Assembly (NCBI GenBank): GCA_029237695.1
Contig: CM055266.1
Coordinates: forward strand, 124,734,569-124,798,568
Direction of reading: 5' to 3'
Source: Conchocele bisecta
Taxonomy: Eukaryota > Mollusca > Bivalvia > Lucinida > Thyasiridae
DNA: 64,000 nt
Positions 36,150-46,687 of this stretch are shown here, one piece after another. Below the pieces are notes generated by a model that had not been told where the DNA came from, did no database searches, and was given only the letters and a program-made list of their open reading frames with translations. Made by a program: the position numbers and the translations under genes. Numbering within the stretch: position 1 is the stretch's first letter; each line of letters starts with the position of its first letter.

Positions 36150-36950
36150 CAACAATGATGATAAACACCCATGTGAAGTATCAAGGTAATGGGTGAAGAA
36201 GTTGCAGAGATATAGTACACGAAAAAACTTTAACAAAAAAATTCAAAGTAATTTGACCTTGACATTGGGCACAGGGGCCGCACGGTTGGGGGTTAGAATG
36301 AAAATATGGATGATGATAAACACCCATGTGAAGTTTCAAGGTAATGGGCGAAGCGGTTGCAGAGATATAGTACAACAAAAAAGTTTTAACCAAAAAACTT
36401 TAACCAGACGTACGTTAAAAAGTTAACGTTGAAAATTACGTAGAAATAATAGGTGAAGGTAAAAAAATGGTCACATGTTGGATAGTTGTATGTGGTAGGC
36501 ACCCCTTGGTTATGAAGCTGTGAAAGTTTGGTGGTCCTAGGTGGTACAGTACCAATGAAATGGACTTAAACACGAAAACTTAACATTGTAAACGCGAAAA
36601 CTTAACATTGAAAATGGCTAAGTCGACTGCGCGGAAAAAATGGGTGAAGTTAAAAAAAAAGTAACATGTTGGATAGTGATATGTGGTGGGCACCCCTTGA
36701 TTATGAAGCTGTGAAAATTTGGTGGTCCTAGGTGGTACAGTACCAAAGAAATGGACTCAAACACGAAAACTTAACATTGAAAATGGCTAAGTCGACTACG
36801 CGGAAAAAATGGGTCAAGTTAAAAAAAAAGTAACATGTTGGATAGTGATATGTGGTGGGCACCCTTTGATTATGAAGTTGTGAAAGTTTGGTGGTCCTAG
36901 GTGGTACAGTAACAAAGAAATTGACTCAAACACGAAAACTTAACATTGAT
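36150..36950. repeat. Tandem units inside the minus-strand HINE
   Basis: ACACCCATGTGAAG blocks (two copies, 36165-36400) and GTAACATGTTGGATAGTGAT blocks (three copies, ~175 bp apart, 36470-36950). Confidence 0.85.
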
Positions 36951-36956
36951 TGTGGA

Positions 36957-37020
36957 CGCCGCCCGCCCGCCCGCCGCCGCCCGCCCGCCGCCCACCCCCC
37001 CGCCCGCCCGCCCGCCCGGC
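36957..37020. repeat. CCCGCCCG microsatellite
   Basis: GC-rich run with CCGCCCGCCCG units; the Pro/Arg-rich frame over it is an artefact. Confidence 0.9.
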
Positions 37021-37164
37021 TTTCGCCAATCCAATAGCCTGGATTTTTTTTCAAAAAACCTGGCTAAAAATTAATAAATTTAAAAAAAAATTGAAAATTT
37101 CTCCCTCAAAGTATACTTTGCTACTAAAGTATACTTTGCAATGTTGATGAAATAGGCTACAGGT

Positions 37165-37345
37165 CCGGTTTATACTCATTTCGGGGCTGGACAAATAATT
37201 ACTGTAAATATTCAGTTCTGATTTTGGGACTTTCACGTCACGACCGTCACAACAGATGAAATATGGGATTCGATCCTGTTAACCCGGCCTAAAATGACCT
37301 TAGCTGTTGACAAGCCATTAAACACCATCAAATCAAACCAATAGT
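37165..37345 (+). mobile_element. K-type 3' part
   Basis: TATTCAGTTCTGATTTTGGG, TTAACCCGGCCTAAAATGAC, CTTAGCTGTTGACAAGCC, with an ACCATCAAATCAAACC end. Confidence 0.7.
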
Positions 37346-37434
37346 GAGTTGTGGTGGCGCAGTTGAGACCCGCAATCCTGATTGGTCTGATCGGTGGCTC
37401 TAGTTCTTTCAGATGGGACTTTGTGGCCATCCTA

Positions 37435-37503
37435 CAGTGCAACCTGTCTAAACCGGACACGCTGGGAAGTCCCCAGGGTGTCTGGTATAAAGATGTTTCA
37501 CTG
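37435..37503. mobile_element. 69-bp pogo/Tigger-like MITE with TA duplication
   Basis: CAGTGCAACCTGTCTAAACC to GATGTTTCACTG, flanked by TA at 37433-37434 and 37504-37505. Terminus relates to the element at 48243-48958. Confidence 0.7.
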
Positions 37504-37599
37504 TAAATCAGACATATGGCCACTCCACAGCATGTTTTAATGCTTTGTGATCATGAACAGACAGTGCAGTGCGATCAGCGAAAAAATAACAGTGAACTC

Positions 37600-37980
37600 C
37601 TTCAAAACATTATTTGGCGGTTGGTTGGGCACATGCAAAGGGTACATTTAATGATGGGTTTCATCCTTAACGGAAATGTCCCTGGTTCGACCCTCGTGTA
37701 CATTTTGGCTTTCTGGTATGTGAGAGTTGAATTTGGTCTACCCTTTAAGTATTAAGAAAAGTACCAATCCTATTACTTTTGGGGAGTGGGGCTAAGTGAC
37801 TGGTGTGGTGAGGACCTGGCACTAGGTCAGGTTATTCTAATTTCAGGCCTGAATATATAATTATGTTTTCTTTAAATATTCCGTTCTGATTTTGGGATTT
37901 ACCCGCGATTACAACAGGTAACATATTATTCAAACCCATTAACCCGGCCTAAAATAAATATGGTATGGACCTGGCACCAG
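37600..37980 (+). mobile_element. K-type element copy
   Basis: GGTTCGACCCTCGTGTACAT, TTTTGGGGAGTGGGGCTAAG, GGCCTGAATATATAATTATG, ending in a duplicated ACCTGGCACCAG. Confidence 0.65.
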
Positions 37981-38271
37981 TAGCCTATATCACCAACATT
38001 GCAAAGTATACTTTTCTAGCAAAGTATACTTTGAGGGAGTAATCATTTATTTTTCCCGAAATGCATTATTTCATATAGAACTAACGACTGCATATATTTG
38101 ATGATTAAAAGTATGCAGACTTATTATACTGAATTTATTACATTATCACAGCCAAAATGATCATGTAATAAATTCAGTATAATAAAAAATAATAAATTTA
38201 TCATAAAATTTCTCCCTCAAAGTATACTTTGCTAGATAAGTATACTTTGCAATGTTGGTGAAATAGGTTAC
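37981..38271. mobile_element. MITE family E copy
   Basis: TAGCCTATATCACCAACATT to GTTGGTGAAATAGGTTA. The core palindrome has lost part of one arm. Confidence 0.85.
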
Positions 38272-38450
38272 AGGTCCGGTTATTCTAATTTCAGGGCTGA
38301 ATATATTTTTTTCTCGATATAAATATTCTGTTCTGATTTTGTGATTTTTCGCCCCAATGCAGCACGTTAAAACGGGATCGAACCCGTTTGCCTGGCCTTG
38401 CATGACCTTAGCTGTTGATAGGCCGTTAAACACCAATAAACAAACTAAAT
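38272..38450 (+). mobile_element. K-type 3' part
   Basis: GGGCTGAATATATTTTTTTC and GACCTTAGCTGTTGATAGGC with ACACCAATAAACAAAC end. With 37600-37980 it reads as one K element split by E. Confidence 0.7.
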
Positions 38451-38785
38451 TTCACTCGGTTGACCTACATTTTATACACTTACCATGGGTGCCGCATCGG
38501 TGGACTATACAATCAATGAGTATATAGATGGTAATACAATAAGTTGTTGATGTTTCAAGTCGATCTCAGTTGTGAACATAGACGGACAATGCCATGCTGT
38601 AATACGTCTCGATTTTCAAAGATTACCTTCATAACCTAAGCTGTCGGTCAGTTGAACAACAATAGCAGGAACTTGGGCCCAGAACCCAGTTTTGTTGGCC
38701 AAGAAAATACAATAAAAATTGCCCAGGAGGTATATGTTGGCTTTGTGAATTGGACTTGATACTGGCTTATGTATGGTAGTTACAA
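38451..38785. other. Intergenic, nothing recognised
   Basis: No gene or repeat family seen. Confidence 0.4.
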
Positions 38786-38880
38786 ATTTATTAATTTTTA
38801 TTATACTGAATTTATTACATTATCACAGCCATTATGGCTGTGATAATGTAATAAATCCAGTATAATAATTCTGCATACAA
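38786..38880. mobile_element. MITE family E core only
   Basis: TTATTATACTGAATTTATTA through the CACAGCCATTATGGCTGTG palindrome to TAATAATTCTGCATAC. Confidence 0.85.
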
Positions 38881-40247
38881 GGGATAATACTTGTTGTTTT
38901 AACCCATTAAGACAGGAGTATCTGGCATGGACTTTCCATGTTCAATTTGATCGAAATGTTATATTCGTAATTCAGTATTAATCTGTGTAGATCCCGACTG
39001 TTAGCTAACAATTTATTTAAAACAAAAGTTCAACCTTTTCAATATTAATGCAGATGAAAGTTTTAGGAAATTGTTTTAAATAAATTGTGGGCAGTGCGTT
39101 ACAAACGACAAACTCCGCATTTTATAAAACAGATTTATAACTTTTATTCAATAAAGAGCAAGCTTCATAAACAAAAGTAGACCAGCAAACAAACATAGAC
39201 AACATTGTGCCTGCTGTCACCAATCCCATAACCCATGCAGAGGCAGATAAAATGTGACAAGGATGGTAAAATGGTTAAAGAATTCCTACGGTAATCTTGT
39301 TTAGAAGCTAACTGAAAGTCAGAGACATAAAATTAGCATGCAAACTAAATAATAGGCCTTTAATAAGAGGTCGTTGGAGGCAATTTTATTATTTTCATGG
39401 CAATTTTTCTTTTTCTGATTTTCTGATTAGAGGTTTTTAATAATAAATTGGTTTTTAAAGATAATCGGGACATCTGTAGCCATTTCACAACGCTGCCACA
39501 TTTTATCGACCTGTGAATCTAAGCTGGTGGCCAACACCATGCCTATCTCAGTTCACTGGTCAGAATACGGACCAATGGCCAAAAAAATGACCTTGTGACA
39601 TTTATGACCAGTGATTTGTTGTACATCTTGCAGCAACGAATCATGGATAGAATGTTCATTGATACCAATAATGACGTATCTACAAATGAAGGGATCAGTG
39701 GAAAAAGGGGGGCTAAGCCTTTTTCCACTGACCCCTTCAAATTTCGAAGCATCAGAATGGCCCCTTCAAATTTCGAAGCATCAGACTGCAGGTGTTATAC
39801 TGGTCACATAGGCACATGATATCAGCTGTCGGCCCAAATTATCACAGACATGCTAAGGACGGTTATACTGGCAACAACACAAAATAAACTGGGAAGAATA
39901 TTACCAGTTGAAAATGAAATTTTGTTATTGTTTTTTTTGGCCTCATTTACTCATAAAAAATAAAATTGATGATGGGACGTTGCACCCAATCGCTCGCTTG
40001 AGTTGGCATCCCCTAACAACCAAATTGCTTTGTGTACTACTGTTAAGGACGGTAATACAATTTGGTGGAAGAGATGCATAAATCATTTCCTGCTCTTTAA
40101 GAGTAAAGTATACATAGTTGCATACCGGTAGGTGAAAACATTGGAGTAATACAGACCCATGTCAACCTGCATATCTGTGCCAAAACTATAATACCGGTAA
40201 CTCTAAATATCCATAATCTGGCAGTGGCAATTCTGGGACTTGCAGAA
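38881..40247. other. Intergenic, no gene recognised
   Basis: A hairpin GGATCAGTGGAAAAAG/CTTTTTCCACTGACCCC lies near 39690-39745, with CCCCTTCAAATTTCGAAGCA repeated twice at 39740-39785. Otherwise no recognised family. Confidence 0.4.
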
Positions 40248-40422
40248 CTATGTATGCGACTGACGCCGGAGAAATGACGGTCTTGATACGTTTGAATCTA
40301 CAGTAGATCCAGATCAGCCTGCACATCAGTGCAATTTGCTTTAACACAAATCGTACATACATGTGTCCACGTGTGAAATGTGGCTTATGGCCTTCAAAAC
40401 CAGTGTAGCTCCTGATCTGTAG
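40248..40422. mobile_element. MITE family A fragments
   Basis: ATCCAGATCAGCCTGCACAT near 40307 and TGTGGCTTATGGCC..CAGTGTAGCTCCTGATC near 40378-40418; the second runs into family E. Confidence 0.5.
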
Positions 40423-40725
40423 CCTATTTCATCAACATTGCAAAGTATACTTTAGTAGCAAAGTATACTTTGAGGGAGACATTTTCAATTTTTTTAAAAA
40501 TTTATTAATTTTTATTATACTGAATTTATTACATTATCACAGCCATTTAATGGCTGTGATAATGTAATAAATTCAGTATAATAATTCTGCATACTTTTAA
40601 TCATGAAATATATGCATTTGTTAGTTCTATATGAAATAATGCATTTCAGGAAAAATAAATGATTACTCCCTCAAAGTATACTTTGCTAGTAAAGTATACT
40701 TTGCAATGTTGATGAAATAGGCTAC
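40420..40725. mobile_element. MITE family E, full length and highly symmetric
   Basis: TAGCCTATTTCATCAACATT to AATGTTGATGAAATAGGCTA; nearly identical to the copy at 62109, suggesting recent spread. Confidence 0.95.
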
Positions 40726-41147
40726 TGCTATCACACTCCATTGTCTGATGTGGCTCTATACTGATTATTAAAAGCTTTACAGATGTCTCACTGAATGGTG
40801 AATAATGAACACCCTGATAAACTAGGTGGATGCAATGCCCACAATCCCAAATCCTACAGTCGCATAAATTGGCATATCACATTACCGACTGTATAATGTA
40901 ATGCCGTGTGTTTAGCTCTGCATAAATATCTTTATCCGTATCGGACTGATATGCAGTCTGACCTGGATCTGGTTTTCTCGAATTATAGATGTACACACAT
41001 TTACAGAAATATTACACGTAACCCACTCTCAAAAGGCCGTAAACATTACAGATGCCAATATGGAGACCGAATACCAAATTCACTACACGGTTATATATTG
41101 GTGAAATTTCACAATCAAACACGTTTATCATGTGATGAGTTAGCTAC

Positions 41148-41985
41148 AATAATTTGCCTCCGATATGTTATCTACAGCTACAATTTGATAGTGTGGCAGG
41201 AAATGGATTTTGAATATAATTCCGCTGTATTTATGGTTGACACCGAGAAATGGGGCTTGTGGGCTTTGTGGCCAGTGTAGCTGCTCATCAAATAGCAAAC
41301 TCTTATAGTATGATAATTGCTCGTTAGAAGCATAATGGCTGTTTCATTGGTGAACAGTGCAGATCTTGATCAGACTGTGCGGATGCACAGGCTGATCTGG
41401 ATCTACACTGGTCGCCAAACCCATAAGCCAAACCCATTTCTCCTGTCACAGCCACAGATATGGTGGTCTAGAAACAAAATTTCTACCCTGCTCCATACCT
41501 CTTGCGAGGGTAGCAATTTAACCCCATCTCCTTAATGTAACGCATGGAAGAGTGATTTTTGAAACCGGTTATCCGGTGTGTTTGATATGTTAGCGATATA
41601 AAACTGTCGAAGCTGTATCAATAAATTATTAAAAAAGAACATGCACATGAAGAAATTGGTTATTTTACCGTGTCCATGTGTTTATCTGCTATTTACATGT
41701 ACATGTATATCTTGAAAATTTGAAAGCTTTAATTTGTTATGTTGAATGTTGAACAACAACTAGAGAAAAGATGACTTCCATGGGAAAATGATTTCCGTTC
41801 TATTATTTTTGGCAATTTACTAGTTCTACATCAAAGATTATTTGTTTAAAGGTATAAAATATACAGTTTACTAAATTTTGAACTACATGCAACAGGTTTG
41901 GGTATGCACTTCAGTTGCTCACATTTTTTGAATGGGTCAAATTGTAGCCGTAGATAACATATCGGAGGTGAATTATTGTAGCTAA
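41148..41985. repeat. Inverted repeat, about 45 bp arms, 750 bp apart
   Basis: 41148-41192 carries CCTCCGATATGTTATCTACA. Its inverse GTAGATAACATATCGGAGG lies at about 41947-41965, with GCTACAATAATT matching on the outer side. Possible ends of an old foldback element. A 124-codon frame at 40906-41280 overlaps the left arm and shows no known family. Confidence 0.7.
41240..41460 (-). mobile_element. MITE family A copy
   Basis: GAGAAATGGGGCTTGTGGGC to CCATTTCTCCTGTCACAGCC, near-complete. Confidence 0.85.
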
Positions 41986-42155
41986 TCATGATGGTCATGC
42001 AATGTTTATCCCAGTTAGGATACAGACGCAATGCTAACTACTGTCACAATGGCAATCACTATATCCCCAGAAACTCGATCGCCGAGGCTGGGAAATAAAC
42101 ATTTATAACATGAAAATCAAAATTGTAGAGATTTTCCAATTAATTTGGTCCAACA

Positions 42156-42405
42156 TTAACGCTTAGACCGCTATCTTAATTTTGTTGTTGTTTGCTGTTT
42201 ATATTCTATTTTCCATTGTTATCATGAGAAACATACTTTCACAGCACTTTAGAATAATTTACAACATGCTTTGACAGCACTTCAGAATCATTTCCTTTGG
42301 AAATGATTATGAAGTGCTGTCAAATCATGTTTTTATTGAGAAATAAGGCAAGGTATAAAAGCAACAGCAGACGACAATTGTAGTGAGTAGTGGTCTAAGG
42401 GTTAA
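42156..42405. mobile_element. MITE family P2, TTAA-flanked
   Basis: TTAACGCTTAGACCGCTATC to GTGGTCTAAGGGTTAA. Confidence 0.85.
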
Positions 42406-42911
42406 GAACATGTACATGTATGTATTGTATATATAAATAAATCTATAGTGATACTATGTATTTACATGACTACTATTCAAATTACAGCAGTATAATTTGG
42501 ATATATTTGGCTACAAGCACATAATGCAGCAGTAATACATACAATTTACCCCTGTAATTAATAATAATACTTAAAATGAAGCAGTCTTAATGGGTGAGTC
42601 TGAGCCAAGCTCAGCCTCACTCAATCAGACAGCTTGATTTTGAACGTATGTTTACCTACTAATCACAGGGCTAGGGATCCAGATAAACAGCAGGTTGTGA
42701 CATTCGTTTCATTTTTGTTCTACTTGACAAATAACAAATTGTGAACCTTCTTGCATTTTAGTGAGAGTAAAATGGAATGCTCAACATGCTGCAGTTAAAT
42801 TCTGATTTATCAATCTTGAAACAATGCATAATGTATTGCTTAACAGCAGGCAAGCAATCAAACTTTCATTGTGTTTAGAATTAGAAGTCTCCATCCAACA
42901 ATTTGAAGTGT
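42406..42911. other. Intergenic, nothing recognised
   Basis: AT-rich; a GAGCCAAGCTCAGCCTCACT motif near 42602 recalls family T. Confidence 0.35.
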
Positions 42912-43116
42912 GACAGATGCACAGAATATTGGCAATATTTACAATATTTTCCGTAAATGCCATCAAAAGTTGAAAAAATATAATTCCCGCATGTACTTTG
43001 AAATTTTGTCATCTTTTTACTTTATTTATGAAAAATATTGTAAATTTTGTAAACGTATTTTATGAAATTACGCAGATGTCCGAAGGTACAAAATCACATG
43101 GCGCGTCTTATATGAT
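42912..43116. mobile_element. MITE family L copy
   Basis: TTTACAATATTTTCCGTAAA to ACCTT-type end GAAGGTACAAAATCACATGG; the left terminus is worn. Confidence 0.75.
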
Positions 43117-43285
43117 GAGACAAGTTTCCAGAATAGGATAAATTCAAACAGCAATCATCCAGCATTTTGTATGAATTTGTCACCCGTGACCTACTGTCTG
43201 TGTCTGTGGTAGCTGCCAAATGTGAACGGCTATATCACTATAGTAATTTCCAATAACCTCCAAAGGGAAAGCACATGTAATACAC

Positions 43286-43365
43286 ATTGTTTTAAAGTCA
43301 CTCTTTTTATTAAATTTTCGACCATGTGGTCGAAAATTTAATAAAAAGAGTGACTTTAAAACAAT
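43286..43365. repeat. Perfect 80-bp palindrome
   Basis: Arms of 39 bp (ATTGTTTTAAAGTCACTCTT and its exact inverse) around a 2-nt centre in GACCATGTGGTC. No mismatch seen. Confidence 0.95.
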
Positions 43366-43619
43366 ATATACTCACTATAGCTACAATATTTTCTGATAAA
43401 ACTGTTGTGTTGCTTTTTTCACTAAAAGTTAGCCATACAATTGTATTTATCTGGAGCCCTGAAAATATACAAACCAATGAATAAGAAAATATGCCTTGTA
43501 ACACAAGAGCTGTTTGCCAAGCAAAATTGGTTTAATATATGTACAAAATGAAATTGTTATATACATGTAGCAATTTGGATATTAATTTCTGAATTCAAAA
43601 CAAAAATTTCACAAATATT

Positions 43620-43845
43620 TGCCGTGTGTGGTTGGTTGGGCGAACGCGACGGCGTAAATTAACGGTAGGAGTTCCCCCTTATAGGAATCACGATTTGCCT
43701 GGTTTGGTCCTCAGCTACGTTTTTTCTCATTGGCTCTTTTGTTACCTGGGAGTTGCCAACATTATAATAGTAAAATTATTACCGATGCTACTGCTTTTGG
43801 GAGGGGGCCAAGTGATTCAGGTGTGGTGAGGACCTGGCATCACAA
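43620..43845 (+). mobile_element. K-type element copy
   Basis: TGCCTGGTTTGGTCCTCAGC, ATAGTAAAATTATTACCGAT and CAGGTGTGGTGAGGACCTGG. Confidence 0.6.
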
Positions 43846-43849
43846 CCGC

Positions 43850-44025
43850 CTGAGTTAATCTTGCCCAAATGTCAACGTTGCTGAACATCTATTGGCAATC
43901 TCTGCATGCAATCAAGCAGTTGCATTGGCCGAGACTGAGCTGTAGCACAGCTCGGCGCTCAGCCAATCACTGCTCGATTTAAGGTATGTATTTTGAAATA
44001 AATATTGGCAAGATTAGTACAGGCA
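43850..44025. mobile_element. MITE family T copy
   Basis: AACATCTATTGGCAATCTCT, a GAGCTGTAGCACAGCTC hairpin and TATTGGCAAGATTAGTAC. The matching copy at 50650-51105 is split by a P2 element. Confidence 0.65.
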
Positions 44026-44092
44026 GTAGGGTAATATCGAAATTTAATTGTTGGCAAATCACCCATGACAAGACATGTTTTCTTATAGAGTT

Positions 44093-44322
44093 TTAACCCA
44101 TTCCTTTCGGAATACACCTTTACGGGTGTGAAATTTATTAAATATTTTATTTTTATTTTTGCTATTTCTCAATGAAAGTATATGTTGTGACCACTCATTT
44201 GAACCGTCTCGATGAGACGGTTCAAATGGTGGTCGCGACATATACTTCTAAGCTCATATAAAGAAAATATTTAGGATTTTCTACAAACAAAATGGCGTAT
44301 TCCTCAGTATGAAAAGGGTTAA
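44093..44322. mobile_element. MITE family U, TTAA-flanked
   Basis: TTAACCCATTCCTTTCGGAA to GTATGAAAAGGGTTAA, with central palindrome GAACCGTCTCGATGAGACGG. Related cores at 49110-49262 and 60890-61071. Confidence 0.85.
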
Positions 44323-45173
44323 AACAAAAACACCAGCATTCTACACTCTGTACAAGGTCAGCAGTTTTGTACCACAGATTTGTCTCCCCTGGGGGTTAAT
44401 ACTGTACACAACATCGAACAACAACAACAATCTCTACATGGACGGTAAGAGTTTAACATGGCTGGTATAATACTTTGTACATGCATGCATGTATCAATCA
44501 ACATACATTCATATATACTCGATCGCATAAAAAATGCAAGCTGTGATTTAAGTGGCTGGTTGGAAGATTTATTTTTTACTGAATCGGGTGCTATATATAG
44601 CTTGGCCATTTCTCCAGCCACAAAATATGTTTCTGCCAACTGACCAGTTAAATTACAACTGGCATTTTTAATTTGATAAAGAAGACAGTAAAATGTGCAT
44701 ACATTCATCTGTTTTACATAAAGAATACCAGGCCATGTGTCTTTTGATTTTCTGTGTCATATCATTAAATATTATAACAGCATTAATATTATAGTATTTG
44801 AGCTGTTTTTGCTAAACAAATAGCAAGTCGCTGTTAACTTGCTCATGCTACTAGTTTCTTATTTCTTGATATATTTAGATAATTCCTTTTGTAATAATAA
44901 GATTAACCATTTCCTGATAGGATAGACTACTTTTAACCAAGAAATTTGCACATTTCTGTTTCATATCCTCATTAGCCATTTTCAAATATTAAAGTGGGAA
45001 TTCGCTTGCTGGTATTACATTGTTTAATCATGCAAGGTAGCGAGACGCGCATGCGTCAACTGGTATTCAATGTTTAAGGTAACGAGCCGCGCATGCATCA
45101 ATTTAATCCTTCCAAGTAATCATAACACATGATAGGCACACCAGGTTTTCCGAGAAAACGTGATGTTTTGTGA
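44323..45173. other. Intergenic, no gene recognised
   Basis: A 44358-44708 (-) frame and its + strand partner share no recognisable family. GAGACGCGCATGCGTCAA and GAGCCGCGCATGCATCAA (about 45041 and 45085) are a short tandem pair. Confidence 0.35.
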
Positions 45174-45250
45174 AGCTTCTGTTAGCTTAACAGATTGTTA
45201 AATCCTTAGCATTGCTAAGGATTTAACAGTCTGTTAAGCTAACATAAGCT
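45174..45250. repeat. Near-perfect 77-bp palindrome
   Basis: GTTAGCTTAACAGATTGTTA and TAACAGTCTGTTAAGCTAAC around TTAGCATTGCTAA; two mismatches. Confidence 0.95.
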
Positions 45251-45309
45251 TTGAGCAACTGGGCTCAGGTGTTCAATCCGGCTTCTGGTTTGATAGTACA
45301 ATCTAGCTG

Positions 45310-45462
45310 TGTGATAAGATTTATATAAATGTTAGAAGTATGACAGGGGTTTCAATGACTGAATGGTGAACAGTGCAGACCCTGATCAAACTAAGTGAAT
45401 GCCCATGGTGATCTCCGTACAGTGGTCACAAAAGTTATTTTTTTCCAGTCACAGCCACATGA
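45310..45462 (-). mobile_element. MITE family A fragment
   Basis: TGAATGGTGAACAGTGCAGA to TCCAGTCACAGCCACAT. Confidence 0.6.
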
Positions 45463-45732
45463 TATGCACTGTGTGTCCTAAGAATACTTTTAAGCAGTAT
45501 TTATCTCCAATATACATGTATATATACAATTTATGGCAGTTACTATTGGCTTTAGTATAATAATAATTTGTAAATATAAAATACTGAACAATTGCTATTA
45601 ATACACTATGGGTGGCATAGTTTTAAAGTTTGTTTGGTATCAACTAGGCATGCGCTACCACCTGACAAATCTGAGTTTACTTTATTTCTCTTACAGTTTA
45701 TTCGGTCCAGGTTTAATGCAGGATTTGTTTCC

Positions 45733-45800
45733 TGAATCACACACAGTGTAGACCCTGATCAGCCTGCGCGCTGATCAGGGTCTACACTGTGCGTGATTGA
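45733..45800. repeat. Palindrome built on family-A-like motif
   Basis: ACACAGTGTAGACCCTGATC pairs with GATCAGGGTCTACACTGTG; half of it recurs at 45860-45890. Confidence 0.9.
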
Positions 45801-45979
45801 AACGGCAACACGTTTTGTCAAGTCTTGTTGTCCTGAGGTTCAGTTTTAACATTAAAACATCTGAATCACACACAGTGTAGACCCCGATTAGCCTACGCCA
45901 ATGCACATGCTGGACTGGGTCTAAACTGGTTGCCAAGGCAACAAAATTGGTCAAATCCAGTTTTTCCCGATGTCCAGTT

Positions 45980-46224
45980 TTAACGCTTAGACCGCTACTC
46001 ACAACTATTGTCGTATGCTGTTGCTTTTATATCTTGTCTTATTTCTTAATAAAAACATGGTTTGACAGCACTTCAGAATAATTTCCAATGGAAATGATTC
46101 AGAAGTGCTGTCAAACCATGTTGTAAACTATTCTAAAGTGCTGTCAAATCATGTTTTTGATGATAAAAATTGAAGAAAATAAACAGCAGATGACAAAAAA
46201 AATAAGATAGCGGTCTAAGGGTAA
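45980..46224. mobile_element. MITE family P2 copy
   Basis: TTAACGCTTAGACCGCTACT to TAGCGGTCTAAGGGTAA. It lies just beyond the 3' end of the - strand gene. Confidence 0.8.
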
Positions 46225-46301
46225 CATCTGAACATCAGCATGAACATACAAGTGAACAGGAGAATACTGTGGAGGTGAAAATATAGATTTGCATATACAA
46301 A

Positions 46302-46307
46302 TTTATT
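46302..46307 (-). promoter_or_regulatory. Candidate poly(A) signal AATAAA
   Basis: AATAAA on the minus strand, 35 nt past the stop codon at 46342-46344, is suitably placed for a short 3' UTR. Confidence 0.5.
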
Positions 46308-46341
46308 ACATTATACACTTGAGAAAACATAATTATTATGC

Positions 46342-46687
46342 CTAACTTGCCATCGGTAGCGATGTCTGGTTATTTCCCTGCTGAGTCAACCCTGTTTGTT
46401 GAGTGGTCAGTCCCGTTGGCTCCGACGTCAAATTTAACGTCGGATCGTAAAACGACGTGGGTACGGTCATTTGTGACATCCGTGGCTGAGTGTCCGATGC
46501 CTCGGCACCTATGGATGAGATCATCGGCTGGGTGAGAGAGCGACCTCCGATGCTGTGTGCGACGTTGGGAAGTACTTGGTAGCGCTGGATGTCGTCGGGG
46601 AGTCGGAACAGATGGTTGTCGCGTTCCTCCTCGGTCAACGGAATTATCTGTCGCCGCCACATCACCGACCGGTTCTTGTGGTACACA
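46342..46687 (-). CDS. Minus-strand gene, terminal exon
   Basis: Acceptor TGTCTTGTTCCAG precedes 46687 on the minus strand. Starts VYHKNRSVMWRRQIIPLTEE and ends in a Thr/Gln-rich tail with the stop at 46342-46344. Phase 2 in. Confidence 0.88.

Larger units (their letters stand above)
35896..37064 (-). mobile_element. HINE on the minus strand inside E
   Basis: Read on the minus strand, the 5' end AGCCAGGTTTTTTG pairs with CCAGGCT. The inverted AAAAAACCTGGC lies near the 3' end, which closes with CTTG followed by TT. The interior has ~175-bp tandem units and a GGGCGGGC microsatellite near the 5' end. Confidence 0.7.
35694..37160. mobile_element. MITE family E split by a HINE
   Basis: The left part ends CAGTATAATAA at about 35896. 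The right part resumes AAAAATTAATAAATTT at 37065 and ends GATGAAATAGGCTAC near 37160. Confidence 0.85.

Noticed and set aside
40906..41280. 124-codon + strand frame between the two genes
   Set aside because: Ends inside a family A MITE and overlaps an inverted repeat; no recognisable domain or splice sites.
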